From Chloroflexota bacterium (GTDB lineage: Bacteria > Chloroflexota > Dehalococcoidia > SAR202 > UBA11138), in the NCBI GenBank assembly GCA_022561955.1, contig JADFQF010000102.1, positions 1 to 6,080 of the forward strand: a stretch of DNA of 6,080 nucleotides, read 5' to 3'. Of the stretch, positions 1-6,055 are shown one piece after another. Position 1 is the first letter of the stretch, and each line of letters begins with the position of its first letter. Both the position numbers and the translations under genes were made by a program. Below the pieces are notes generated by a model. That model was not told where the DNA came from, searched no databases, and saw only the letters and a list, made by a program, of their open reading frames with translations.

Positions 1-1
1 G

Positions 2-616
2 ATCGGCCACGAGATCTACACCTTGATGAAGCAAGAGTTTGGCGAGGTGGAAGAGCCGGTGCCCGAGGGTACCGTGGGGAGCTCCACGATGCCCCAGAAA
101 CGCAATCCAAAGCTCGCGCAGGACATCATCGCCGCGGCCGCCCAGCTTCGTGCCCTCGTACCGCTGGCCCTGGAATCGATGCAGACGGAGCACGAGGCCG
201 ACCGAACGACGAGCATCATGATCAACCACGCCGTGGACCAGGCGTGCATACTGATGGGAGACATTCTCCAACGGCTGGTCGTGGTGTTCTCGGGCATTCG
301 AGTGTTCCCGGAACGTATGAGACAGAACCTGGACCTCTCCGGCGGGCTCATCATGGCCGAGGCCGTGATGCTCCAGCTGGCCGTCGACATGGGCAGGCAA
401 AAAGCCCACGACGCTGTCTACGACGCGGCCCAGGCATCTTTCTTGGAGGGTAGGCCGTTTGCCGAGACTCTGGCCGACGTACCCGACGTCGCCAGGCGGC
501 TCAGCGGAGAGCAGATCGCCGAACTGCTCGATCCCACCAGGTACACCGGCCTCTGCAGCCTCTTCGCAGAGCGGGCTGCCGTCAGGGCCCGTGAAGTGTC
601 CGATTCCCTCAGCTAG
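2..616 (+). CDS. Class II fumarase/aspartase superfamily lyase (PcaB/PurB-like), C-terminal part
   Basis: The frame is open from base 2, so this is the C-terminal 204 residues of a gene that starts upstream. The superfamily signature loop GSSTMPQKRNP lies at 77-109; in this family it carries the catalytic serine and closes over the substrate. Downstream is the usual helical core, followed by an ADSL_C-like domain (NLDLSGGLIMAEAV, then a GRQKAHDAV stretch, then LDPTRYTG near the end). The family cleaves C-N or C-O bonds with release of fumarate, or performs the related cycloisomerase reaction. The segment after the loop (EHEADRTTS) does not match the HERDISHSS stretch I recall from true adenylosuccinate lyases. 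The C-terminal part resembles 3-carboxy-cis,cis-muconate cycloisomerase-like members more, so substrate is left open. Family certain, function not. The stop TAG overlaps the ribosome binding site of the next gene, which suggests co-transcription. Confidence 0.9.
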   Translation: MGHEIYTLMKQEFGEVEEPVPEGTVGSSTMPQKRNPKLAQDIIAAAAQLRALVPLALESMQTEHEADRTTSIMINHAVDQACILMGDILQRLVVVFSGIRVFPERMRQNLDLSGGLIMAEAVMLQLAVDMGRQKAHDAVYDAAQASFLEGRPFAETLADVPDVARRLSGEQIAELLDPTRYTGLCSLFAERAAVRAREVSDSLS

Positions 617-619
617 GAG
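615..619 (+). promoter_or_regulatory. Ribosome binding site for the beta-propeller gene
   Basis: AGGAG overlaps the TAG stop (614-616) of the upstream lyase and lies 10 bases before the TTG at 630. The alternative ATG at 648 has only a weak AGAAGA directly against it. This site favours the TTG start and suggests translational coupling to gene 1. Confidence 0.5.
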
Positions 620-629
620 CGCGATTACC

Positions 630-1634
630 TTGCCGACTATTAGAAGAATGATCTTCTCCCGAAGGGCCATGATGCCGTCGGTGCTCGGTGCGTTGATGGT
701 CGTGGCCATGGCATGCGGCTCGGCTCCCACGCCGATCGTCTTCACGACGGACCGGGACGGAAATCTCGAGATCTATGCTACGGACATGCGCGGGGAGGTC
801 GTCACCAATCTCACGAACTCGCCGACAAACGAGTTCTCCCCGGTCCTCTCGCCGGACCGCAGGTCTGTCGCCTTTCGGTCGGGCACAACCGAGAACAACT
901 CCATCGAGATAATAAGCATTAATGGCGACAGCCGAAAGCAGATAACCCAGAGGACCGGCAATCACGGCGACCAGCGCTGGTCGCCGGACAGCGATCGCCT
1001 GGTATACCTCGTCGAAGACGGTAGCGCGCCAGGCATCTTCATTGCGGACTCCGACGGTGCGAACGCCCTGCCCCTCACCACGATTCGCGGCGATGAGGTC
1101 GGAGGCTGGTCCAGCGACGGCAAGGCCGTGACGTTCTCCGTTCGAGACGGTCCGTCCAGGGGGATCTACGTGCGCAACCCCGACGGCGTGAACGAGTTCC
1201 GGCTCACGGACCAGATGGACTACAGCCCAATATGGGCCCCCGGCTCGCGAAAGATCGCATTCCTATCGAAACGGGACGACACTACGGACATATACGTCAT
1301 CGATACCGAGACCAACGACCTCCAGCGGATCACCGATTCGGAGGCGGAAGAGTACGATCTGTCGTGGTCTCCCGATGGCGAAATGTTGCTCTTCGTCTCC
1401 GAGCAGGATGGGTCCCCGGAGATCTACACCGTCTCGGCTAACGGCAAGGGGCTCCGAAGGCTCACGCACAACACCGTGAAGGACGTTCAGCCCGTGTGGT
1501 CTCCCGACGGTGAGAAGATCGCTTTCGTGTCCCATCTCGACGGCGACGCGGAGATTTTCGTGATGGATGCCAACGGCGACAACCAGACCCGTCTGACGAA
1601 CAACAACGCCCAGGATACGCAGCCTTCCTGGTAG
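630..1634 (+). CDS. TolB-like seven-repeat beta-propeller, putative lipoprotein
   Basis: The predicted product is 334 residues from TTG 630, or 328 from ATG 648; the frame stays open further upstream but there overlaps gene 1. A basic start (IRR, then FSRR) is followed by a hydrophobic stretch ending VVAMAC. This fits a lipoprotein signal with Cys29 as the lipidated residue, although Ala rather than Leu at -3 makes the lipobox imperfect. The rest is seven PD40/WD40-like repeats of 40-45 residues at about 35-79, 80-123, 124-165, 166-208, 209-251, 252-294 and 295-334. Each has the pattern IAF.S..DG..EIY..D.nG...RLT....D..P.WSPDG, degenerate in repeats 1-4. The chain stops right at the last PSW, leaving the final outer strand to be supplied by the N-terminal PIVFTT segment, as in a closed propeller. 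Such domains bind proteins or ligands outside the membrane. No tolA/Q/R or pal genes are here, so it should not be called TolB proper. No enzymatic domain is visible. Confidence 0.82.
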   Translation: MPTIRRMIFSRRAMMPSVLGALMVVAMACGSAPTPIVFTTDRDGNLEIYATDMRGEVVTNLTNSPTNEFSPVLSPDRRSVAFRSGTTENNSIEIISINGDSRKQITQRTGNHGDQRWSPDSDRLVYLVEDGSAPGIFIADSDGANALPLTTIRGDEVGGWSSDGKAVTFSVRDGPSRGIYVRNPDGVNEFRLTDQMDYSPIWAPGSRKIAFLSKRDDTTDIYVIDTETNDLQRITDSEAEEYDLSWSPDGEMLLFVSEQDGSPEIYTVSANGKGLRRLTHNTVKDVQPVWSPDGEKIAFVSHLDGDAEIFVMDANGDNQTRLTNNNAQDTQPSW

Positions 1635-1698
1635 ATTTTCTCCTCTAACCTGCCTTTCCGATAGCTCATCCATTCTGCTAGAAACCTTTACAGAAGAT

Positions 1699-1809
1699 GG
1701 TTCGACAAGCTCACCACGAACGGAGGGGGCTCTTTTTGCCCGTTCGTCCTGTCCGACTCCCTGAATCGAATATCGCCGGACTCCGCCGCCGCGGAGAGCC
1801 TGTCGAAGG
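1699..1809. repeat. Interrupted inverted repeat of the TTCGACAAGCTC...GAACGG type
   Basis: The left arm is 1699-1723. Its 3' part ACGAACGG (1716-1723) pairs perfectly with CCGTTCGT (1740-1747) across a 16-base loop. Its 5' part (1699-1712) pairs with GAGCCTGTCGAAGG at 1796-1809, with 11 of 14 positions matching. Between the two right half-arms lie about 44 to 48 bases, which contain their own 6-bp hairpin CTCCGC/GCGGAG (1781-1786 with 1791-1796, loop CGCC). From memory, an uninterrupted element of this kind, with the right arm in one piece, is scattered between genes in many Chloroflexota and some other genomes. The element may act as a structured RNA end or a REP-like spacer; neither is shown by the sequence. 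Confidence 0.6.
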
Positions 1810-1858
1810 ATGGCCCATCCAGGATAGACGTTTCTGAGACTCCGCTAACAGACCCTTG

Positions 1859-1888
1859 TTGTTAGGCATTTCACCACGCTGTTATAAT
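1859..1888 (+). promoter_or_regulatory. Sigma-70-type promoter for proBA
   Basis: The -10 box is a perfect TATAAT at 1883-1888. It is preceded by TG one base upstream (1880-1881), which makes an extended -10 element. The -35 candidate TTGTTA (1859-1864) matches TTGACA at four of six positions with an 18-base spacer. The predicted transcript start is near 1895, giving a leader of about 95 bases to the GTG at 1990. This is the strongest promoter match in the window. Confidence 0.72.
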
Positions 1889-1978
1889 AGTCTTACTTTA
1901 AGCGTATCCATGCCTGTATGAAGCGGCGTCTAGCGATGTCAAACAGGGTGGGGTCAGCGTTGGATACAGCAAATACCC

Positions 1979-1983
1979 GGAGG
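1979..1983 (+). promoter_or_regulatory. Ribosome binding site deciding the proB start
   Basis: GGAGG lies 6 bases before GTG 1990. No comparable Shine-Dalgarno sequence precedes the in-frame ATG codons at 1918 and 1936. This places the proB start at 1990 rather than at the first ATG of the open frame. Confidence 0.75.
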
Positions 1984-1989
1984 CCGTCG

Positions 1990-3138
1990 GTGAGAGAGGA
2001 CTACGCTCGAATAGTCGTGAAGGCCGGCACGGCTATGCTTACGGACGGCTCGGACCAGCTCGATATCGGCGTAATGACGGCGCTCGTGGGCCAGATCGCG
2101 GGCCTCCACCGGCAGGGCAAGGAGATATTGCTTGTCTCCTCCGGCGCCGTCGCCGCCGGTCGTCACGCCATGGGCGTCGCCATGCACGATCACGACCTGC
2201 CTCTCCGCCAGGTGTTGGCCGCCGTGGGTCAGGGTCATCTCATGCACACCTACGAGCAGCTCTTCGCGTCTCACAAGATAGTCGTGGCGCAGGCTCTCCT
2301 GTCCCGCCGGGACATTACAGACCGGCTCGGCTATCTGAACATACGCAACACGCTCCTGGGCCTTCTCGACCGAGGAGTCGTCCCCATCATCAACGAGAAC
2401 GACGTCGTCGCCGTCGAAGAGCTTCGGGGAGAGGCCTTCGGGGACAACGATACGCTTTCGGCCCTCGTCGCCAACCTGGTGGACTCCGATCTGCTGGTCA
2501 TGCTGGGCGAGGTCGAAGGCCTCTACACCGCGGACCCGCACGTCGATCCCGACGCCGAGCTGATACCCTTGGTTGAAAGACTCAGCAAAAGGTATATTCT
2601 AAAGGTCGCGGGGCCCTCCCTGGACTCCAAGGGCCGGGGCGGGATGACCGCGAAGCTGGAAGCGGCACGTCTCGCGACGGCATCGGGCGTGCAGGTCGTC
2701 GTCGCGGGCGGCAAGAGTCCCGACGCACTGACCCGGCTGGCCTCGGGAGAGGCGGTCGGCACCCTGTTCCCACCCACGGGAAGCAAGATGGAGAGCCGGA
2801 AGCGCTGGATGCTGAGCGGCCTGTCGAGCCGCGCCGAGATCGTCGTGGACGTCGGAGCGGTCAGGGCGTTGCTCGGTAAGAGCAGCAGCCTCTTGCCGGC
2901 GGGAATCACCGAGGTGCTGGGCACCTTCGACCGGGGCGACACCATATCGATTCTCGGCCCGGACCGAAGCCAGGTCGCCTGTGGCATCACGAGCTACGGC
3001 TCCAAAGATGTCGACAAGATCAAGGGACATCACTCCCATCGAATCGGTGAGCTGGCGGGCAGCCACTACGGGGACGAGGTCGTCCACCGCAACAACATGG
3101 TCATAATGCAGGAGGGCCCAGATGCAGACCGCGACTGA
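1990..3138 (+). CDS. proB: Glutamate 5-kinase
   Basis: This enzyme phosphorylates L-glutamate with ATP to gamma-glutamyl phosphate, the first and usually feedback-controlled step of proline synthesis, in the cytoplasm. From GTG 1990 the product is 382 residues, close to the 367 of E. coli. Residues 8-260 form the amino acid kinase domain: VVKAGT (9-14), VSSGAVAAG (49-57), INEND (135-139), GDND (151-154), EGLYTADP (176-183) and the GRGGMTAKLEAA signature region (215-226). Residues about 274-374 form a PUA domain, found in many bacterial ProB proteins. All blocks are in order, with no break. The open frame extends upstream to ATG 1918, which would add 24 residues (MKRRLAMSNR...) with no counterpart in the family and no ribosome binding site. 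The 3' end overlaps proA by 17 bases, implying one transcript and coupled translation. Confidence 0.96.
   Translation: MREDYARIVVKAGTAMLTDGSDQLDIGVMTALVGQIAGLHRQGKEILLVSSGAVAAGRHAMGVAMHDHDLPLRQVLAAVGQGHLMHTYEQLFASHKIVVAQALLSRRDITDRLGYLNIRNTLLGLLDRGVVPIINENDVVAVEELRGEAFGDNDTLSALVANLVDSDLLVMLGEVEGLYTADPHVDPDAELIPLVERLSKRYILKVAGPSLDSKGRGGMTAKLEAARLATASGVQVVVAGGKSPDALTRLASGEAVGTLFPPTGSKMESRKRWMLSGLSSRAEIVVDVGAVRALLGKSSSLLPAGITEVLGTFDRGDTISILGPDRSQVACGITSYGSKDVDKIKGHHSHRIGELAGSHYGDEVVHRNNMVIMQEGPDADRD
3110..3116 (+). promoter_or_regulatory. Ribosome binding site of proA inside proB
   Basis: AGGAGGG ends 5 bases before ATG 3122 and lies within the last codons of proB. This strong site supports the 17-base overlap as real rather than a start-site error. 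Confidence 0.75.
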
Positions 3139-4396
3139 CGAAATCAAGGTCAAGGGTGAGCTTGCCCGCAAGGGCGCACGGAAGCTCGCCACCCTGACCG
3201 GCGCCGTCAAGAACCAGGCCCTCTTGAATATCGCCGACGCCCTGATATCCAGGCAGTCCGAGATACTGGAGGCGAACGGCAAGGACTGCGCGGCCGGCGC
3301 CGAAAGCGGACTCGACGAGTCCTTCCTGGACCGGCTTCTCATCACGCCGGAGAGGTTGGAAGGGATGGCGTCCGATGTCCGCAGCGTCGTCATGCTGCCC
3401 GACCCCGTGGGCGAGACCATCGAGATGCGCACCATGCCGAACGGCCTCCAGGTGGGACGACGTCGAGTCCCCCTGGGCGTCATCGGCGTGATCTACGAGA
3501 GCCGGCCCAACGTCACTGTCGACATCTCCGCCCTCTGTCTGAAGTCCGGCAACGCGGTCATTCTCCGTGGGGGCAAGGAGGCCATCAACTCCAACACGAC
3601 CTTGGCCAAGCTGGTCCGGGAGGCGATAGCCGAGGCGGGCGTCCCACGGGATGCGGTGCAGGTCATCGAGTCAACGGACAGGTCGCTGGTCGGCCGCATG
3701 CTGAAGGCCAAGGACGTTATCGATCTGCTCATTCCCAGGGGAGGCCAGGCGTTGATCAACCGCGTGGCCGATGAGGCGGCCATGCCTGCTATTACGGGTG
3801 GCGTCGGAGTCTGTCATACTTACGTGGACAAGGCTGCGGACCTGGATTCGGCGGTCAAGATCGTCAACAACGCCAAGGTAACGCGGCCGTCCGTCTGCAA
3901 CGCCCTGGACACCGCCATAGTCCACTCCGAGATCGCGCCCGTCTTTCTACGCAGGCTCGCTGCGGTGTGGAAGGACATGGGCGTGGAGATGCGTTGCGAC
4001 ACCAGGGCGCTGACCATCCTCGGGCCAACCGCTAACGGGACAATCATACCCGCCAGTGAAGAGGACTGGAGCACGGAGCACCTGTCGTTGAGGGCGGGCA
4101 TACGCGTCGTGGACAGCCTGGACGAGGCGCTGGAGCACATCGAGACATATGGATCCGGCCACTCGGAGGCCATCGTGACCGAGGACTACTCGGCGGCGAC
4201 GCGGTTCCTCAACGAGGTCGATGCCGCCGCCGTCTTCGTTAACGCATCGACGCGATTCAACGACGGCGCGGAGTTCGGTCTGGGAGCCGAAGTGGCCATC
4301 AGCACCAACAAGATACACGCCCGCGGCCCCATGGGACTGCGAGAGCTGACATCCTACAAGTGGATCGTCACTGGGACCGGACAGATACGCGAGTAG
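3122..4396 (+). CDS. proA: Glutamate-5-semialdehyde dehydrogenase (gamma-glutamyl phosphate reductase)
   Basis: This enzyme reduces gamma-glutamyl phosphate with NADPH to glutamate-5-semialdehyde, which cyclises to pyrroline-5-carboxylate. At 424 residues it is full length (E. coli ProA is 417). It belongs to the aldehyde dehydrogenase superfamily. The N-terminal cofactor-binding part includes GVIGVIYESRPNV (119-131) and the LKSGNAVILRGGKEA block (140-154). The catalytic cysteine is Cys259 in RPSVCNALDT. The ProA signature region runs from Val330 to Ile351 (VDSLDEALEHIETYGSGHSE, then AI) and fits the family pattern at every position as I recall it. A start at ATG 3122 is supported by the Shine-Dalgarno site at 3110-3116. 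ProB and ProA are known to act as a complex that protects the labile phosphate, which fits the overlapping genes. No proC is in the window. Confidence 0.97.
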   Translation: MQTATDEIKVKGELARKGARKLATLTGAVKNQALLNIADALISRQSEILEANGKDCAAGAESGLDESFLDRLLITPERLEGMASDVRSVVMLPDPVGETIEMRTMPNGLQVGRRRVPLGVIGVIYESRPNVTVDISALCLKSGNAVILRGGKEAINSNTTLAKLVREAIAEAGVPRDAVQVIESTDRSLVGRMLKAKDVIDLLIPRGGQALINRVADEAAMPAITGGVGVCHTYVDKAADLDSAVKIVNNAKVTRPSVCNALDTAIVHSEIAPVFLRRLAAVWKDMGVEMRCDTRALTILGPTANGTIIPASEEDWSTEHLSLRAGIRVVDSLDEALEHIETYGSGHSEAIVTEDYSAATRFLNEVDAAAVFVNASTRFNDGAEFGLGAEVAISTNKIHARGPMGLRELTSYKWIVTGTGQIRE

Positions 4397-4431
4397 TCCC
4401 TAAGGAAAAACTCTTTGACAGGCGGCAGCTA

Positions 4432-4752
4432 ATGGCCAGGTTCGATTTTGAACGGGAGTGTCGGACTCCCTCGTCCGAGTGCTATACGATCCTGGAAGGC
4501 GACAACAGCATCGGAAGGCTGGACATTCACTTTGCCGACGCGATAGTCCATGCGACGCTGAGCGTCTCGGAGAGCCTGACGACCGAGGAGATTCAGGAGC
4601 TGATCGATTCCGTGGACGAAGAGCTACTCGACGCGGTCGGAATCGTTCGGCAAGAGGTCATCGTTCACGTGCACCAGGGCCGCGATATGGGCGTATACAC
4701 GACTCGCGAGTTCGACGGCAACGGCGGCGGCGGCTACCAGTTCATGGGCTAG
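4432..4752 (+). CDS. Small acidic protein of unknown function, downstream of proA
   Basis: I do not recognise this family. The product is 106 residues from ATG 4432, with a weak AGGCGG six bases upstream. A GTG at 4360 would add 24 residues but lies inside proA, and the added part is implausible. Visible layout: residues 19-45 look like beta strands (YTILEGD, then GRLDIHF, then IVHATLSV). Residues 48-69 look like an acidic amphipathic helix (SLTTEEIQELIDSVDEELL). Residues 73-92 look like another strand region (RQEVIVHVHQG), and the tail is glycine-rich (NGGGGYQFMG). There is no signal peptide, membrane segment or cysteine cluster (Cys10 and Cys17 only). It follows proA by 35 bases on the same strand with no clear terminator between, so co-transcription with proBA is likely. 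Codon choice looks like that of its neighbours, which supports a real gene. Confidence 0.72.
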   Translation: MARFDFERECRTPSSECYTILEGDNSIGRLDIHFADAIVHATLSVSESLTTEEIQELIDSVDEELLDAVGIVRQEVIVHVHQGRDMGVYTTREFDGNGGGGYQFMG

Positions 4753-4799
4753 CCTTTAGCTCAAAGAGTTGCGGCTACGCACGTCATGGCACCGACGCC

Positions 4800-4828
4800 T
4801 TGTTAGACCCGTTTCATTGGAGTATTAT
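4800..4828 (+). promoter_or_regulatory. Promoter for the SelA-like gene
   Basis: A TTGTTA -35 (4800-4805) is followed after 17 bases by TATTAT (4823-4828), five of six matches to the -10 consensus. An overlapping TATATT (4826-4831) is also possible, with a 20-base gap. The predicted transcript start is near 4835. The -35 is the same heptamer TTGTTAG as at the proB promoter. AT content rises sharply here compared with the genes on both sides. Confidence 0.5.
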
Positions 4829-4831
4829 ATT

Positions 4832-4850
4832 GCGGTTGCGCAATCAACGC
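4832..4850 (+). other. Small inverted repeat at the start of the SelA-like transcript
   Basis: GCG(G)TTG (4832-4838) pairs with CAACGC (4845-4850) around a six-base loop, with one bulged G. It overlaps the perfect 8-base palindrome TTGCGCAA (4836-4843). The position directly after the -10 box would suit an operator or a leader hairpin, but it is short and could be chance. Confidence 0.25.
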
Positions 4851-4866
4851 CGTAAGAATTCATGAA

Positions 4867-4874
4867 AAGGAGGG
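4867..4874 (+). promoter_or_regulatory. Strong ribosome binding site for the SelA-like gene
   Basis: AAGGAGGG is a near-complete anti-Shine-Dalgarno match, three bases before ATG 4878 when counted from its last G. It is the best match among the genes in this window and fixes the start. Confidence 0.75.
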
Positions 4875-4877
4875 CGT

Positions 4878-6023
4878 ATGGCCGAGACGAAGTGGGGTGA
4901 CATCTACAAGGAGTTGGGGGCGAAACCCGTCATTAACGCTATCGGCAGCGTGACCATGTTGGGGGGCTCCACTCCGATAGCAGAGGTGAAGGAGGCGATG
5001 GACCAGGCCGATCGGTCCTACATCCCTCTCATGGAGCTGGAGGAGCGGGCTGGTAAGGCGATTGCCGATATGGTCGACGTGCCTGCGGCGTACATCACCT
5101 CCGGCGCTGGTTCGGCACTCGCCCTGGCAACCGCCGCCCTCATGGCCGGCGACGACGACAAGCTAATCGAGCAGCTGCCGGACACCACGGGCATGAAAAA
5201 CGAGATCCTCATCCAGACGCGGCAGCGGTACTGGTACGACCGGTGCCTGGAGGTTGCCGGCGCAAAGCTCGTCAACTTCGGGACCGAGGACGGCACGACC
5301 CGAGAGGAGCTCGAGCAGGCCATCGGTCCGAAGACCGTTGCGGTACACTACCTCGCCGCCGAACAGAATCCGGACTCCAATGTCTTGTCCCTGGAAGACA
5401 CCATCGAGATCGCCCACGGAAAGGGCGTGCCGGTGACCGTCGACGGGGCCGGGCAGATCTATCCCCTCGAGCTATTCGGCAAGTACGTCAGGATGGGCGC
5501 CGACTTCCAGTGCATCGCGGCCAAATATCTGGGCGCCACGCAGTCCGTCGGCCTCGCGCTGGGGACCGAGGAGATGATCCGAAAGATATCCAAGCAGTCT
5601 TTCGTGGGATACGAAGGCCGCAGAGTTAGGGGCATCGGCAGACCTCACAAGGTCGACCGACAGGAGATGGTCGGCGCCGTGGCCGCCGTCAGGCACTGGA
5701 TGACTATCAATCACGAGGAGCGATTGGCGAATATCGAGGTAATCTGCCAGACCATGATGGAGCCTCTCAAGAGTGTTCCGGGGGTCGACGTCGTGATGAT
5801 GGAAAACATCATCGGTCACCAGCCCTTCGGGCTCGAGGTGCGAATCGACGCGAGCGTGACCGGCATGACCGCCCAGGAGATCGTCGTCAAGCTCAAAGAG
5901 GGCGACCCGCCCATTTGGACCCGGGTAAGGGAGGGCGAGGACTTCATCATCCTCCACGCATTCGGACTCAGCGAGGGCGAGGACAAGATCGTCGGCGAGC
6001 GCATCGCGGAGATGCTGCGCTAG
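4878..6023 (+). CDS. PLP-dependent enzyme of the SelA-like / aminotransferase class V-fold group
   Basis: The product is 381 residues with a fold-type I PLP layout. Residues 18-32 (VINAIGSVTMLGGST) match the N-terminal block of SelA-like enzymes. Residues 73-82 (ITSGAGSALA) are the phosphate-binding turn. Asp189 in VTVDGAGQIYP should hold the PLP pyridine nitrogen. Lys216 in AAKYLGATQSVG is the likely Schiff-base lysine. True bacterial SelA is about 460 residues, has an N-terminal tRNA-binding domain, and to my memory has a GGK..RGPQ lysine motif. Here the N-terminal domain is absent and the lysine motif is altered, and no selB, selD or tRNA-Sec is nearby. It therefore more likely acts on a small amino or sugar-amino substrate, as D-glucosaminate-6-phosphate ammonia-lyase relatives do; the exact reaction is unknown. 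It has its own promoter and a strong ribosome binding site. No transporter or pathway gene beside it reveals its substrate. Confidence 0.85.
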   Translation: MAETKWGDIYKELGAKPVINAIGSVTMLGGSTPIAEVKEAMDQADRSYIPLMELEERAGKAIADMVDVPAAYITSGAGSALALATAALMAGDDDKLIEQLPDTTGMKNEILIQTRQRYWYDRCLEVAGAKLVNFGTEDGTTREELEQAIGPKTVAVHYLAAEQNPDSNVLSLEDTIEIAHGKGVPVTVDGAGQIYPLELFGKYVRMGADFQCIAAKYLGATQSVGLALGTEEMIRKISKQSFVGYEGRRVRGIGRPHKVDRQEMVGAVAAVRHWMTINHEERLANIEVICQTMMEPLKSVPGVDVVMMENIIGHQPFGLEVRIDASVTGMTAQEIVVKLKEGDPPIWTRVREGEDFIILHAFGLSEGEDKIVGERIAEMLR

Positions 6024-6055
6024 GCGTCACCGCCACATCCCCGTCAATCGACAAA

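Larger units (their letters stand above)
1635..1989. other. Intergenic region before proB (355 bases)
   Basis: No credible gene lies here on either strand. The stretch holds an interrupted inverted repeat (1699-1809), a small near-perfect palindrome at 1808-1820 (GGATGG, C, CCATCC), a promoter (1859-1888) and a leader of about 95 bases with possible pairing. The hexamer GACTCC occurs three times (1755-1760, 1779-1784, 1839-1844). No clear rho-independent terminator for the propeller gene is seen; the one T-run (1733-1737) sits inside a hairpin loop rather than after a stem. Confidence 0.6.

Noticed and set aside
459..647. Upstream extension of the propeller gene frame into the lyase gene
   Set aside because: It overlaps the conserved lyase C-terminus in another frame, has no ribosome binding site, and would bury the lipoprotein signal far inside the protein.
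1910..1921. Three-codon leader ORF (ATG CCT GTA TGA) before proB
   Set aside because: Too short, no ribosome binding site, and no run of proline codons as an attenuator would need.
2599..3483. Long minus-strand open frame of 294 residues across proB and proA
   Set aside because: It lies opposite two well-supported enzymes, its protein is rich in Arg, Ala and Ser as expected of GC-rich shadows, and no family motif is visible.
4391..4416. Weak hairpin after proA (GAGT...ACTC followed by TTT) as a terminator
   Set aside because: The stem is only four plus three base pairs with mismatches and just three Ts; read-through into the small gene is more likely.
4360..4431. GTG-started extension of the small protein into proA
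   Set aside because: The 24 added residues would lie partly in proA in another frame, and ATG 4432 has at least a weak ribosome binding site.
4750..4777. TAGCC...GGCTA hairpin just after the small gene, as a terminator
   Set aside because: A five-base stem with a long loop and no T-run after it; not a convincing terminator.
5472..5957. Minus-strand open frame of 161 residues opposite the SelA-like gene
   Set aside because: A shadow of a high-GC coding region with His/Asp-rich composition, no motif and no promoter.
4878..6023. Assignment as true selA (selenocysteine synthase)
   Set aside because: Too short, no N-terminal tRNA-binding domain, altered lysine motif, and no selenium genes or in-frame TGA use seen nearby.
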